In this document: one piece after another, positions 21,950 through 32,156 of the stretch
Numbering within the stretch: position 1 is the stretch's first letter
Layout: every line of letters starts with the position of its first letter
Origin: CAZWLY01 sp964634465
GTDB lineage: Bacteria; Desulfobacterota; Desulfarculia; G963662305
Length of the DNA: 64,000 nt
Direction: 5' to 3'
Assembly: GCA_964634465.1 (NCBI GenBank)
Contig: CAZWLY010000001.1
Coordinates: 248,001-312,000, forward strand
Program-made: the position numbers and the translations under genes
The notes under the pieces: generated by a model
Database searches by the model: none
What the model saw: only the letters and a program-made list of their open reading frames with translations
What the model was told of the DNA's origin: nothing

Positions 21950-21962
21950 AGGCTCTCCCCGG

Positions 21963-22340
21963 TCAGTCTCTCTCCAACACCACCACCGCCGCCGCCAAGC
22001 CGGCCTCGTCGGTCAGGCTCAGGTGATGGCGCTTCACGCCCAACCGCTCGATGACCTTCAGCGCCCGGCCGTAGAGGACCAGATACGGCTGGCCGGACGG
22101 GTGGTGGCGGACCTCGATCTCCCGCCAGGCAACGCCCCGCATGCCCAAGCCGACCGCCTTGGAGAAGGCCTCCTTGGCCGCGAAGCGCATGGCGTAGGCC
22201 CGAATCGGATCGCCCCGCCGGGCGCAGAAGTCCCGTTCCCAGGGGGTGTAGATCCGGTCCAGGAAGCGCTGGCCGAATCTGTCGAGCGCCGCCTTGATGC
22301 GCTCGATGCGGGCGATGTCGAGGCCGACGCCGACGATCAT
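21963..22340 (-). CDS. acpS: Holo-[acyl-carrier-protein] synthase
   Basis: This 125-residue enzyme transfers 4'-phosphopantetheine from CoA to acyl carrier protein. The signature GVGLDIARIERI contains the metal-binding Asp, and FAAKEAFSKAVG holds the second conserved acidic site. The length is normal. Its first base overlaps the last base of the pdxJ stop codon. Confidence 0.96.
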   Translation of the reverse strand: MIVGVGLDIARIERIKAALDRFGQRFLDRIYTPWERDFCARRGDPIRAYAMRFAAKEAFSKAVGLGMRGVAWREIEVRHHPSGQPYLVLYGRALKVIERLGVKRHHLSLTDEAGLAAAVVVLERD

Positions 22341-23059
22341 CAGAACGGCCTGACGATGTCGGCCATCTCCCTGACCGCCTTTTCCAGACCGACCAGCACC
22401 GCCTTGGCGATGATGGCGTGCCCGATGGAGTACTCGGCGATTTCCGGGCAGTCGTGGAAGCGGTGGATGTTCTGGTAGTTGAGGCCGTGGCCGGCGTGGA
22501 CGGTCAAGCCCAGCTCCCGACCCAGCCGGGCCATGGCGGCGATGCCCTGGTAGAGCTCCTCAGCCTCCGCCTCGGTCTCGGCGTCGGCGTAGTGGCCGGT
22601 GTGGAGCTCGATGTAATCGGCGCCCAGCTCGGCCGCGGCCCGGACCTGGGCCTCGTCGGCGTCTACGAACAGGCTGACCTTGATTCCGCCGGCCTGAATC
22701 TTCTTGATCACTTGCTCCAGCCGATCCTTGCTCCCGGCCACCTCCAGGCCGCCCTCGGTGGTCAGCTCCTCGCGCTTCTCCGGGACCAGGGTGCACATGT
22801 AGGGCTTGGTCTCGAGGCAGATGGAGATCATCTCGTCGGTGGCGGCCATCTCCAGGTTCAGGTTGGCCTTGATCGTCTCCTTGAGCATCTTGAGGTCCCG
22901 ATCGTTGATGTGGCGGCGGTCCTCCCGAAGATGGCAGATGATCGCCCTGGCCCCGGCCAGCTCGGCCAGGACGGCGGCGTGAACCGGGTCGGGGATGTCG
23001 ATTCCCCGGGCCTGGCGGATGGTGGCGACGTGATCGATGTTGACTGACAGCTCGGCCAA
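22340..23059 (-). CDS. pdxJ: Pyridoxine 5'-phosphate synthase
   Basis: This 239-residue enzyme makes pyridoxine 5'-phosphate from 1-deoxyxylulose 5-phosphate and aminoacetone 3-phosphate in vitamin B6 synthesis. It shows LSVNIDHVATIRQARG, HLREDRRHI, EMAATDEM and HAGHGLNYQN. A TTG start at 23059 is preferred because GGAGGG lies five bases upstream and the protein then begins MAELSVNIDHVA, as in relatives. The longer upstream frame is arginine-rich and not conserved-looking. Confidence 0.95.
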   Translation of the reverse strand: MAELSVNIDHVATIRQARGIDIPDPVHAAVLAELAGARAIICHLREDRRHINDRDLKMLKETIKANLNLEMAATDEMISICLETKPYMCTLVPEKREELTTEGGLEVAGSKDRLEQVIKKIQAGGIKVSLFVDADEAQVRAAAELGADYIELHTGHYADAETEAEAEELYQGIAAMARLGRELGLTVHAGHGLNYQNIHRFHDCPEIAEYSIGHAIIAKAVLVGLEKAVREMADIVRPF

Positions 23060-23270
23060 CGTTTCCCTCCTTAAATATTGGGTCCGTCCGGCCAGGGACC
23101 GGCCCCTGACCGCGGTGAGACGTCGTGACGGGCGTCGGGGGCTGCGGCGATCCGTTCCCCTCGTCCCGGCCTGTAACCGGCCCGAGGGCGGCTCCGTCGC
23201 TTTCCGCCATCGGCCCGCCGGCCCGGCCAACTTGAGTTAGCCGATATTAAACCGATTCTCGGGCCGTGGA

Positions 23271-23714
23271 TCAAGCCCGGCCTTCTATCTTGACCATCAG
23301 CTCCCGGCTTTTGGCCTCCATGGCCTCGGCGTCGGCGTCGGGCGCCTCGTGGTCGTAGCCGACCAGATGGAGTATGCCGTGGATCATCAGCCGGCTCAAG
23401 GCCCACTCCAACGGCATCCCGGCCGTCTCGGCCTCGCGGACGGCGGTCTCGACGCTGATGACCACGTCGCCCAGCAGGTTGGGGTTGACCCCGACGAACT
23501 CGCCCTCCTGCTGGGGGAAGGAGATGACGTTGGTCGGCCCCGGGCGGCCCAGATAGCGCTCGTTCAACCGGGCGATGCCCTCGTCGTCGGTCAAGACCAG
23601 GCTCAGCTCGGCCTCAGGATATCCCAAGTCGCTTAAGATCGCCCGTATCTTCGACTTGACCGTTTCCGTTCCGATCGGGGCGATGCTCTGCTCGTTTGAG
23701 AGCTGTATCTCCAT
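23271..23714 (-). CDS. ybeY: Endoribonuclease YbeY (rRNA maturation)
   Basis: This 147-residue metal-dependent RNase acts in 16S rRNA 3'-end processing and ribosome quality control. The zinc motif HGILHLVGYDH is intact, and the upstream RPGPTNVISFP segment is typical. The ATG at 23714 is preceded by AGGAAGG. The first 101 bases lie inside the upstream 7TM-HD gene in another frame, an unusually long overlap. The order phoH, HD gene, ybeY is a familiar bacterial neighbourhood. Confidence 0.95.
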   Translation of the reverse strand: MEIQLSNEQSIAPIGTETVKSKIRAILSDLGYPEAELSLVLTDDEGIARLNERYLGRPGPTNVISFPQQEGEFVGVNPNLLGDVVISVETAVREAETAGMPLEWALSRLMIHGILHLVGYDHEAPDADAEAMEAKSRELMVKIEGRA

Positions 23715-26110
23715 TGGCCTTCCTCTTGGCCGCGCCCGCCGCAACCTGGTCGGGGTAGGCGATGCGCTGGTGGTAGATGCCGGCCAGGACCCGGTTGAAG
23801 CTCTTGGCGATGGCGTGAAGATCCTTCAAGGTCAGCTCGCAGTCGGAGAGCTGGTCGTCCTTGAAGGCGACGTTGATGATCTTCTGGACCATGCCCTGGA
23901 TGCGGGACGGGGTGGGTTCGGCCAGCGACTTGCAGGCCGCCTCGACCTGGTCGGCCAGCATGACCAGTCCGGCCTCCTTGGTCTGGGGCTTGGGACCGGG
24001 GTAGCGGAAGTCCTCGACGACCACCTTGGCCTTGTCGCCCTTCTCCTTTTCGGCCGCCTTGACCGCCTTGTCGTAGAAGTAGGTGATCAGGCTGGTGCCG
24101 TGGTGCTGGGCGATGATGTCCCTGATCTCCCGGCCCAGCTTGGCCTGGCGGGCCAGCTCGACGCCGTCCTTGACGTGGGCGATCAAGATCAGGGCGCTCA
24201 TGGACGGGGCCAGCTTTTCGTGCTTGTTCTCGCCGGCCTGGTTCTCGATGAAGTAGAGCGGCTTCTTGATCTTGCCCACGTCGTGGTAGTAGGCGGCCAC
24301 CTTGGCCAACAGCGGGTTGGCCCCGATGCTTTCGGCCGCCGCCTCGACCATGTTGGCCACGATGACCGAGTGGTGATAGGAGCCCGGCGCCTGCAACAGC
24401 AGTTCCTTCAAGACCGGCTGGTCCAGGTTGGCCAGCTCCAGGAGCTTGGAGTCGGTGGTGTAGCCGAAGATGAACTCGACCAGCGGCGACAGCCCGGAGA
24501 CGATCACCCCGGCGAACAGGCCGCCCAACACGCCGGCCAGCATCTCCACCGGCACGGCCAGTCGCCAGACCTCGGTCTCGATCATCCGGATGGCCAGGAT
24601 CATGACCGCGTTGGTCAATCCGGCGTAGAGGCCGGCCCGGATGATCGTCCCCCGGTTCTTGAAGTGGCGCACGGCCCGGGCGGCGACCACCGACGAGGCC
24701 AAAAACAGGGAGAAGAACTCCAGCCGCGGCTCAGCCAGTTGGGCCATCAACACCGAGATGACCAGGCCGGTCAACAGGGCCGCCTCCAGACCCAGAATGG
24801 TTCCGATCAGCATCGCGCCCGAGGCCACGGGCAGGAGGGTCACCAACGACTGCGACTCCAGGTAGGGGACGCCCCTGGCCAGCTCGGAGACCACCGGCAA
24901 CAGCAGCCGGCCCAAAAGGAAGGTGAAGAGGACGGTCGAGCAGGCGAAGACGAGGTCCTTGCCGCTCGCCCGGCGGCCGTGGCGCTTGAACAGGCCGGTG
25001 CCGTAGAGACAGCGCAACAAGACGACCAGCAGAACGAACATGCCGGCCATTCTGAGCCAGGCCCGTTCGGTCTTCTTGGTCTTGGCCTCGCGCTTGAGCC
25101 GGGCCAGGATGGCCGGAGTGATCTTCTCGCCCTCCCGGGCCAGCATCTCGCCTCGACCGACCTGGTAGTAGACCGGCCTGACCGCGGCGGCGGCCTCGTT
25201 TCGCCGTTTTTCGGTCTCGTGGCGGTTGGGGGTCAGGTTGGGTTTCAAGAGGCGGACGGCCACGTCGGCCAGCATCCTCCTCAGCGCGGTCCGGTAGCGG
25301 GTCAGGTTGACCTCGATATTGCGGGACTCGGACCTGATCCGCCGCTCGGCCATCTTGAGGTCCAACAGGACGTAGAGGTCCTTGATCACCCGTTCCTCGC
25401 CGGTGGACAGACGGCGCACAGCGATGCCCCGCTCCGGCTGTTCGAGAATCTCCTCCCGACTGGGGGCGACCTTGCCGGAAAGGACGCTTCTTAGAAGCGC
25501 GGCCAGACCCTCTTCCAGATCGGGGCCGAAACCGGCCAGCTTCAACAGCCGCCACTCCTCGGCGCTCAGCTCCACGCCCAAGGCGGCCTCGAACTCGGCC
25601 TTGAGCGAATCGGCCAGCGCCTGGTCGACCCGGGGCGGCTGTTGGTCGCCGATCCGGGCGGCGGCCATCAGTTCGAAGGCCTGGCCGATGCGGCGGCACA
25701 AGGTGTTCAAGAGCTGGTCGTCATAGTCGTAGACGGCCGGCACCGACTCCCGGGCCTGGCGGCGGCGGTCCTCGGTGGCGGCGGCGTCTTCGATCAGATA
25801 GGTCCGGGAGGCCTTGATGTCCCGATCGACCACCTGGCCGACCCGGTATTCCGGCGTCGGCTCGATAAAGGCCGGGAAGATGAGCGTCGAGAGAAGCGCC
25901 GACAGGACCACGACCAGGAACCACCGTTGGCCCGGGCCCGACCTGAGCGGCCAGGTGAGCCATTCCCGGGGGTCGAAAGAAGTCCGGTCGGCCTTCTTGC
26001 CGCCGCCGACGCGCCTGAGACCAGAGCCGTTGGTTTTTTTGACCGGCCTGTCCGCACCCGAACGACGGGCGTTGAACCAGCTCTTGGGCTCGCCCTTGCT
26101 TTTTCGGTTC

Positions 26111-26118
<8 letters not shown>
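23614..26118 (-). CDS. 7TM-HD family membrane phosphohydrolase (PgpH-like)
   Basis: This 834-residue protein has a cytoplasmic basic start, a first membrane segment (about residues 62-80), a large extracytoplasmic 7TMR-HDED-type domain, seven membrane helices, and a C-terminal HD domain with HHSVIVANMVEAAA and YYHDVGKIKKP near residue 609. Firmicute relatives (PgpH) hydrolyse cyclic di-AMP; in this organism the substrate is unknown. The 3' end overlaps ybeY by 101 bases and its start overlaps the end of phoH. Confidence 0.9.
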
Positions 26119-27121
<1,003 letters not shown>

Positions 27122-27137
27122 AGAGTCTCCCTTGGCC

Positions 27138-27575
27138 CTAAATCGCGTCGGGGCCGGTTTCTCCGCTGATCTGGACGATTATCCGCCGTTGCCTGGGCCG
27201 GTTGTCGAAATCGAGCAGGATGATCTGCTGCCAGGTGCCCAGGGCCAGTCGGCCGTCGATTATGGGGATGTGCAATGAGGGGCCGAGGAGCGCCGCCCGG
27301 ACGTGCGAGTAGCCGTTGCCGTCCCCCCACCGGGCGTCGTGGGCGTAGTGGATGTCCTGCGGCGCGATGCGCTCGACGGCCGCGACGAGATCGGAGACCG
27401 CGCCCGACTCGTACTCGATGGTCGTCAGCGCGCCGGTGGAGCCGGGTACGAAGGCCAGCACCTGGCCCTGCCTGACGCCGCTTTCGGCCACCATCCCGGC
27501 GATCCGGCCGGTCAGGTCCAGGACGTCGGTCCCGCCGGTGGTGGACACGGTTATGACGTCGTCGATGATCGCCAC
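27138..27575 (-). CDS. YjbQ family protein (UPF0047)
   Basis: This 145-residue protein belongs to the YjbQ/UPF0047 family. The conserved pattern is seen in VPGSTGALTTIEY, HDARWGDGNGYSHVRAALLG and GTWQQIILLDFDNR, with histidines suitable for metal binding. The family is annotated as secondary thiamine-phosphate synthase on weak genetic evidence; the real function is uncertain. It is the first gene of the yjbQ-ybeZ-HD-ybeY run. Confidence 0.9.
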   Translation of the reverse strand: MAIIDDVITVSTTGGTDVLDLTGRIAGMVAESGVRQGQVLAFVPGSTGALTTIEYESGAVSDLVAAVERIAPQDIHYAHDARWGDGNGYSHVRAALLGPSLHIPIIDGRLALGTWQQIILLDFDNRPRQRRIIVQISGETGPDAI

Positions 27576-27922
27576 TCGGCTCCTTCCGAAGATGCCGCCC
27601 GTTCCTTACCAGCCGCTCCGAGTTCCGGATCGGCGGCGCGGTCGGTTGGTTGACTGCAGTAAATCCTAGTTAGCATAAAGATCGACGCCTTACAAGGTGG
27701 GTTCGAGTGAGCCGTGATATCTACATAACTCGCTGAATTTATAGTTGAATAAGGGCAGCAGGCCCGAATCGACCCCGACCTCCAGGCCCCGCTTCGTCTC
27801 CGGCCGAGGAGCCCGGCCGGTTCGGCCGAGCGGGCGGCCTTGACGGCGGGCGGGAAGTAGTGGTATCCCCATATAGTCGGCGTTCGCATCCAACCAACCA
27901 ACCCGAAAATCAAGGCTTTGCG
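27576..27922. other. Divergent intergenic region between yjbQ and cvpA
   Basis: These 347 bases separate genes transcribed away from each other, so they must hold both promoters. The middle, around 27640-27760, is noticeably richer in A and T. I see no convincing gene, tRNA or riboswitch fold. Confidence 0.6.
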
Positions 27923-28480
27923 GTGGCAATACTGGACATCGTCATCATCGCCGTCGGTCTGTTCTTTATAGTCCGCGGTTATCTGCACGGCTTTGTCAGG
28001 GGCGTCGCTTCGTTGGGCGGGCTGGTCTTGGCGGTGGCGGTCGGCATTCGCTACCAGCCCTACGCCCAAAAGATGCTCGATGAAGCCTTCGGCCCCTCGC
28101 TGTCCAACTTCTTCGTCGCTTTCTTCGTCCTGTTCCTCGTGACCTTGATCCTGGTGGCGCTGTTGGGCCTGGTGATCATGAAGCTGATCTCGGTCAGCCC
28201 GCTGGGCAATCTGGACAAGGTCCTGGGTCTTTTGGTCGGCGCGGTCAAGGCCTGGCTGGTGACGATGCTGGGCGTCTTTCTGTTGGTCTCCGTGGCCGGC
28301 TCGGACCACACCCTCGTCGCCCAGTCCAAGGTCGCCCCATACGCCATCTCGGCGGCCGGCTGGACGCTGGGCCATCTCCCCGAGGGGATCAGCATCGCCT
28401 TGTCTCGGGCCAAGAAGGCCTGGGAGCGAAACGCGCCGCTGGTCAAACCCCAGACCAAACCGAACAAAGACAGCCAATGA
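27923..28480 (+). CDS. cvpA: CvpA family membrane protein
   Basis: This 185-residue inner-membrane protein has four hydrophobic helices and the CvpA pattern ILDIVIIAVGLFFIVRGYLHG followed by VRGVASLGGLVLA. E. coli CvpA is needed for colicin V production, and homologues affect envelope stress; the molecular role is unclear. A GTG start at 27923 is chosen because it gives the typical short N-terminus; an ATG 63 bases upstream would add a non-conserved tail. It overlaps mazG by 4 bases. Confidence 0.88.
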   Translation: MAILDIVIIAVGLFFIVRGYLHGFVRGVASLGGLVLAVAVGIRYQPYAQKMLDEAFGPSLSNFFVAFFVLFLVTLILVALLGLVIMKLISVSPLGNLDKVLGLLVGAVKAWLVTMLGVFLLVSVAGSDHTLVAQSKVAPYAISAAGWTLGHLPEGISIALSRAKKAWERNAPLVKPQTKPNKDSQ

Positions 28481-29253
28481 GCGACCCGATCGCCAAGCTC
28501 GACGACCTGGCCAAGCGGCTCAGGGGGCCTGACGGCTGCCCCTGGGACCAGAAGCAGACGCCCGAGTCGGTCCGCCGTTACCTCGTCGAGGAGGCCTACG
28601 AGGCGGCCGAGGCCATCGCCGACGGCGATGACGAGCGGACCCTGGAGGAACTGGGCGATCTGCTGTTCCAACTCGTCTTCACCGCCAATCTCTACCAGGA
28701 GATGGGCCGCTTCTCCCTGGCCGACGCGGCCGAGGCGGCGGCCGAGAAGATGATCCGCCGCCACCCCCACGTCTTCGGCCGGCTCGAGTGCGAGACGGCC
28801 GAGGAGGTGCTCGACAACTGGGGCCGGATCAAGCGGGCCGAGAAGGGCGGCGCCGAAGCCTCGACCTTGGGCGAGGTGCCCAGAGGGTTGCCGGCGCTGA
28901 TGAGGGCCGATCGCCTTTCATCCCGGGCGGCCCGGGTCGGGTTTGATTGGCCCGACGCCGGAGCGGTCTGGGACAAGGTGGGCGAGGAACTGGCCGAACT
29001 GGGCCGGGCGGTCGCGGCCGGCGACGAGCAAGCCGCGGCCGAGGAACTGGGCGACCTGTTGTTCTCCCTGGCCAACCTGGCCCGGCACTGGGGGCGAGAC
29101 CCGGAGGCGCTCCTGCAGGCGGCCAACAGCAAGTTCGAGCGGCGCTTCAAGGCCATGGAGGCCGAGATCAAGGCCCGGGGCGGCGACCTGGAGAAGATGA
29201 GCCTGGCGGAGATGGACGCCGTCTGGGAGGAACTGAAGGGCCGGGGGGGCTAG
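28477..29253 (+). CDS. mazG: Nucleoside triphosphate pyrophosphohydrolase MazG
   Basis: This 258-residue protein has two MazG repeats, each with EExxE-type metal-binding helices (EEAYEAAEAI and EELGDLLFQLVF; later EELAELGRAV and EELGDLLFSLANL). It hydrolyses NTPs to NMPs and pyrophosphate, which cleans nucleotide pools or lowers ppGpp signals. The N-terminus contains GCPWDQKQTPES, typical of the family. ATGA overlap with cvpA indicates coupling. Confidence 0.96.
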   Translation: MSDPIAKLDDLAKRLRGPDGCPWDQKQTPESVRRYLVEEAYEAAEAIADGDDERTLEELGDLLFQLVFTANLYQEMGRFSLADAAEAAAEKMIRRHPHVFGRLECETAEEVLDNWGRIKRAEKGGAEASTLGEVPRGLPALMRADRLSSRAARVGFDWPDAGAVWDKVGEELAELGRAVAAGDEQAAAEELGDLLFSLANLARHWGRDPEALLQAANSKFERRFKAMEAEIKARGGDLEKMSLAEMDAVWEELKGRGG

Positions 29254-29357
29254 CTCGGCTGCCGGCCGAGTCGCCTACGCCCCTCCAGTTCCGGCCAGAC
29301 GCTCGCCCTGCCGGTGCGGCCATCGACAGCGTCGCCGGGGAGGGCTGGGCGCCGGGG

Positions 29358-31157
29358 TCAGGATACGCCGTAGACGAGATAGAGCATCAGCAGCAGGACG
29401 GCCAAGAAAAGGGCCGACATGATCGAGCCCGCCTTGACGAAATCCCGGGTGTGATATCGGCCCGCTCCCATGAACAGGGCGTTGACCTGGTGGGTCGGTA
29501 AGATGAAGGAGTTGCTGGTCGCCAGGGCCACTGTCAGGGCGGCCAAGCGGGGATCGATCCCGGTCTGTTCGGCCAGGCTGACCGCCACCGGCACTAAAAG
29601 GATGACCGCCCCGACGTTGGAGACCACCAGGGTGAACAGGGTGGCCAGGGCCCCCAAGGCCAAAAGCACCACCAAGTTCGGGACTCCGGTCAGCAAGGAC
29701 ATCGCCCGCTGGGCCAGGTAGGCGGCCGTCCCGGTCTCCATGGCGGCCAGGCCGAGGGGCATCAGCCCGGCCAGGAGGAAGATGGTCCGCCAATCCACCG
29801 ACCGGTAGGCCTCGTCGATGGTCAAGACCTTGGTCAAGACCATGCCCAGGGCCCCGGTCAGAAGGCCGACCGACAGTTGGAGCTTGAAGCCCAGCACCAG
29901 GGTCAGGCCCACGGCGAACCACAGCCCGGCCCAGAAGGCCTTGATCGGGGGCACCGGCTCCTCCTTGACCTTGCTGCAGAAGATCAGCCATCGCCGCTGC
30001 TCTCCCAGCACCCTGAACCTTTCCCAGGGGCCTTCCAGCAGCAAGGCGTCGCCGATCTTAAGCTTCACTTCGTCCAGGTCCGAGATGAAGACCTCCTTGC
30101 CCCGGTAGATCGCCAGGGTGTTGAGCTGGTACTTGCTTCGGAAATGGACCTGGCCCAGTGTCTTGGAGACCAGTTCCGAACGGGGGCCGACCACCGCCTC
30201 CACCAGACCCCAGTTGTCGGGAGAGAGGTCCTCGGCGAAGACCTCCAGTTCGGGCTTGATCCCCAGGCCGTAGTCCCTGGCCAGCCGGTAGAGAAGGGCG
30301 TCCTTGGCCACCACGGCCACGGTGTCGCCGGGGTGGAGTTCGCTTCGCTCGTCAGGGGCCAGGAACTTGCCCCCGCCGTGGGCTTTGGCCAGGCCCACCA
30401 GGCGGGCCTGATAGTCGCTGCGCATGATGTGGGCGGTCAGGGGTTGAGGGAGGTCTTCGGGAACCACCAACTCGTAGTGCCGCCCCGGTTCGGAATACTC
30501 CAGACAGCCGACATGACCGTCTTCGGCCTCCCGGCCGGGCAGCACCCAGCGGCCGAAGAGGACGAAGTAACCGATGCCGGTCGCCGCCAGGGCCACGCCG
30601 ATGGGGGTGACCGAGAAGAGGTTGAAGTGTTTCAAATCGAAGGGGTCGATCAGATCGTTCAACAGGATCAGCGGACTGGAACCGACCAGGGTGATCGTGC
30701 CGCCCATGATGGCGGCGAACCCGATGGGCATCAGCAGGCGGGAGATGGGGATGCCCTCGTCCCGGCTGATGCGCTGGACCGCCGGCAGCACCAGGGCGGC
30801 CGCCCCGATGTTCTGGACAAAGCTGCTCAACGCGGCCACCAGGGCGGACAAGAGAACGATCAGCCGGTTCGGTCTCCTCCCGGCCATCTTGATCACCGGC
30901 GCCACCGAGCGGCTGATGAGCCCGGTCTTGTCCAATCCGGCTCCGACGACCATGACCGCCCCGATGGAGATCACCGCGTTGCTGCCCAGCCCGGCCAGGG
31001 CCTGGGCCGGGGGGAGCAGGCCCAGCAGCGGCACCGCGACCATCATCAACAGGCCGATGACGTCGGCCCGAACCCACTCGGTTACGAACAGCAGGACCGC
31101 CAGGGCGATCAGGCCCAGGATCAGGGCCATGTCGTTGGTGAAGGCCAGCTCCGGCAT
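29358..31157 (-). CDS. SLC13/DASS family anion transporter with RCK_C domains
   Basis: This 599-residue membrane protein has two blocks of helices (roughly residues 5-205 and 400-598) separated by a soluble part with two TrkA-C/RCK_C-like modules (VVPEDLPQPLTAHIMRSDY and LVEAVVGPRSELVSKTLG). The family moves dicarboxylates, sulfate or other oxyanions with sodium. The helix-hairpin regions NIGAAALVLPAV and ATSNSFILPTHQVNAL resemble the DASS substrate motifs. The substrate cannot be told from sequence; sulfate is plausible because a SulP carrier lies nearby. Confidence 0.85.
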   Translation of the reverse strand: MPELAFTNDMALILGLIALAVLLFVTEWVRADVIGLLMMVAVPLLGLLPPAQALAGLGSNAVISIGAVMVVGAGLDKTGLISRSVAPVIKMAGRRPNRLIVLLSALVAALSSFVQNIGAAALVLPAVQRISRDEGIPISRLLMPIGFAAIMGGTITLVGSSPLILLNDLIDPFDLKHFNLFSVTPIGVALAATGIGYFVLFGRWVLPGREAEDGHVGCLEYSEPGRHYELVVPEDLPQPLTAHIMRSDYQARLVGLAKAHGGGKFLAPDERSELHPGDTVAVVAKDALLYRLARDYGLGIKPELEVFAEDLSPDNWGLVEAVVGPRSELVSKTLGQVHFRSKYQLNTLAIYRGKEVFISDLDEVKLKIGDALLLEGPWERFRVLGEQRRWLIFCSKVKEEPVPPIKAFWAGLWFAVGLTLVLGFKLQLSVGLLTGALGMVLTKVLTIDEAYRSVDWRTIFLLAGLMPLGLAAMETGTAAYLAQRAMSLLTGVPNLVVLLALGALATLFTLVVSNVGAVILLVPVAVSLAEQTGIDPRLAALTVALATSNSFILPTHQVNALFMGAGRYHTRDFVKAGSIMSALFLAVLLLMLYLVYGVS

Positions 31158-31654
31158 CGAACCCCCAGACTGACGCCGTTTCGAGGAAAGCGTCCTTCGG
31201 CTTGGCGTCTCGGAAACGATGAACGATGATCATCGGCCGACGCCCGGCCTCATCGGCGAACTCCCCGAGCCGCCGATTGGGAAGATATACGCGGGTTTTC
31301 GGTTTTGAGCCCCACAAAGGGGCGTTTTCCGTCGCTTGCGGCTAAAAGGAGCGCCTCCGCATCTCTCGCCGCCCCGCCGCTGGCGGTGGTGCTCATCCGC
31401 GCTGAAGTTCGAGTGAAGGTAGAGGCTTCGAGCGGATGCATGTCAAAGTTTAAGGCACCCGAGGGGGGAATGCAAACACCGCCCGGTATCGATTCCGGTG
31501 TTCAAGAGAAGGGCCCGGCGGGAGTGCGGCGGAGACAGGGCGCCGGAACGCGGGTATCGTCCGGGCCCCGGATGCGATCACCCCGGCGGTTGCGAGACGA
31601 TTTGGGATCGGGTGGAGCTTGACCCCGGCTTCAAAGACGGGTAGTCTATGCCCG
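31158..31654. other. Intergenic region upstream of the SLC13 gene
   Basis: About 500 bases between divergent transcription units. A short hairpin GCCCC-ACAAA-GGGGC followed by GTTTT lies at 31309-31328 and could be a weak terminator. I see no convincing gene here. Confidence 0.5.
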
Positions 31655-32002
31655 ATGTTTTCGTCAATCGTGAAAGAAGGCACAATCGGGTCGGGCCGAC
31701 TTGCCAAGCGGCTGGGGCGGGCCATGTTGTTGACCCTGACTTTGCCGTGCCTGCTGTTCGCCTTCATGTCGGCCGAGGCCGGCGACGAGGTGAAGCTCGG
31801 CCGTCAGTCCAAGGCCGAGTACTACCTTTGGATCGACGAGCTCGACGACAGTTCCGCCGCCTCAGAACCGGTTCCCGCCTTCCGAAAAAAAGTTTCGGGC
31901 CTGCCGGGAGCCGGCTTCCGCACCAATCGAGTCTGCGCCAACCACGTTTTCATACGAGCATCAGTCCCCGTCTATCTGCTTCGAGTGAGCCTGCGGTTAT
32001 AA
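31655..32002 (+). CDS. Possible small secreted protein
   Basis: This 115-residue frame starts MFSSIVKEGTIGSG and has a hydrophobic segment followed by AEAGDEVKLG, which looks like a signal peptide with a cleavage site. The middle (SKAEYYLWIDELDD) has reasonable protein character, but the C-terminal third does not, so the gene may be truncated or spurious. No clear ribosome-binding site is visible and no family was recognised. Confidence 0.3.
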   Translation: MFSSIVKEGTIGSGRLAKRLGRAMLLTLTLPCLLFAFMSAEAGDEVKLGRQSKAEYYLWIDELDDSSAASEPVPAFRKKVSGLPGAGFRTNRVCANHVFIRASVPVYLLRVSLRL

Positions 32003-32156
32003 TCTTCGTTTCCGGGCGGCCCGGGCGACTTCGTCGCGGTCGGCCGGGTCGAGAAAGAATTGTTTCCGGGCCCTGGAAAGAAACGAGTCCTCTTTGCGAT
32101 ATCCGCTCCGGCTGAGTCGCGGCGGGCTCCAAACGATAGGTGACGAGGCACGATTC

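Noticed and set aside
27576..27922. Possible tRNA or riboswitch between yjbQ and cvpA
   Set aside because: I could not fold a cloverleaf or match a riboswitch consensus; the region is explained as a divergent promoter region.
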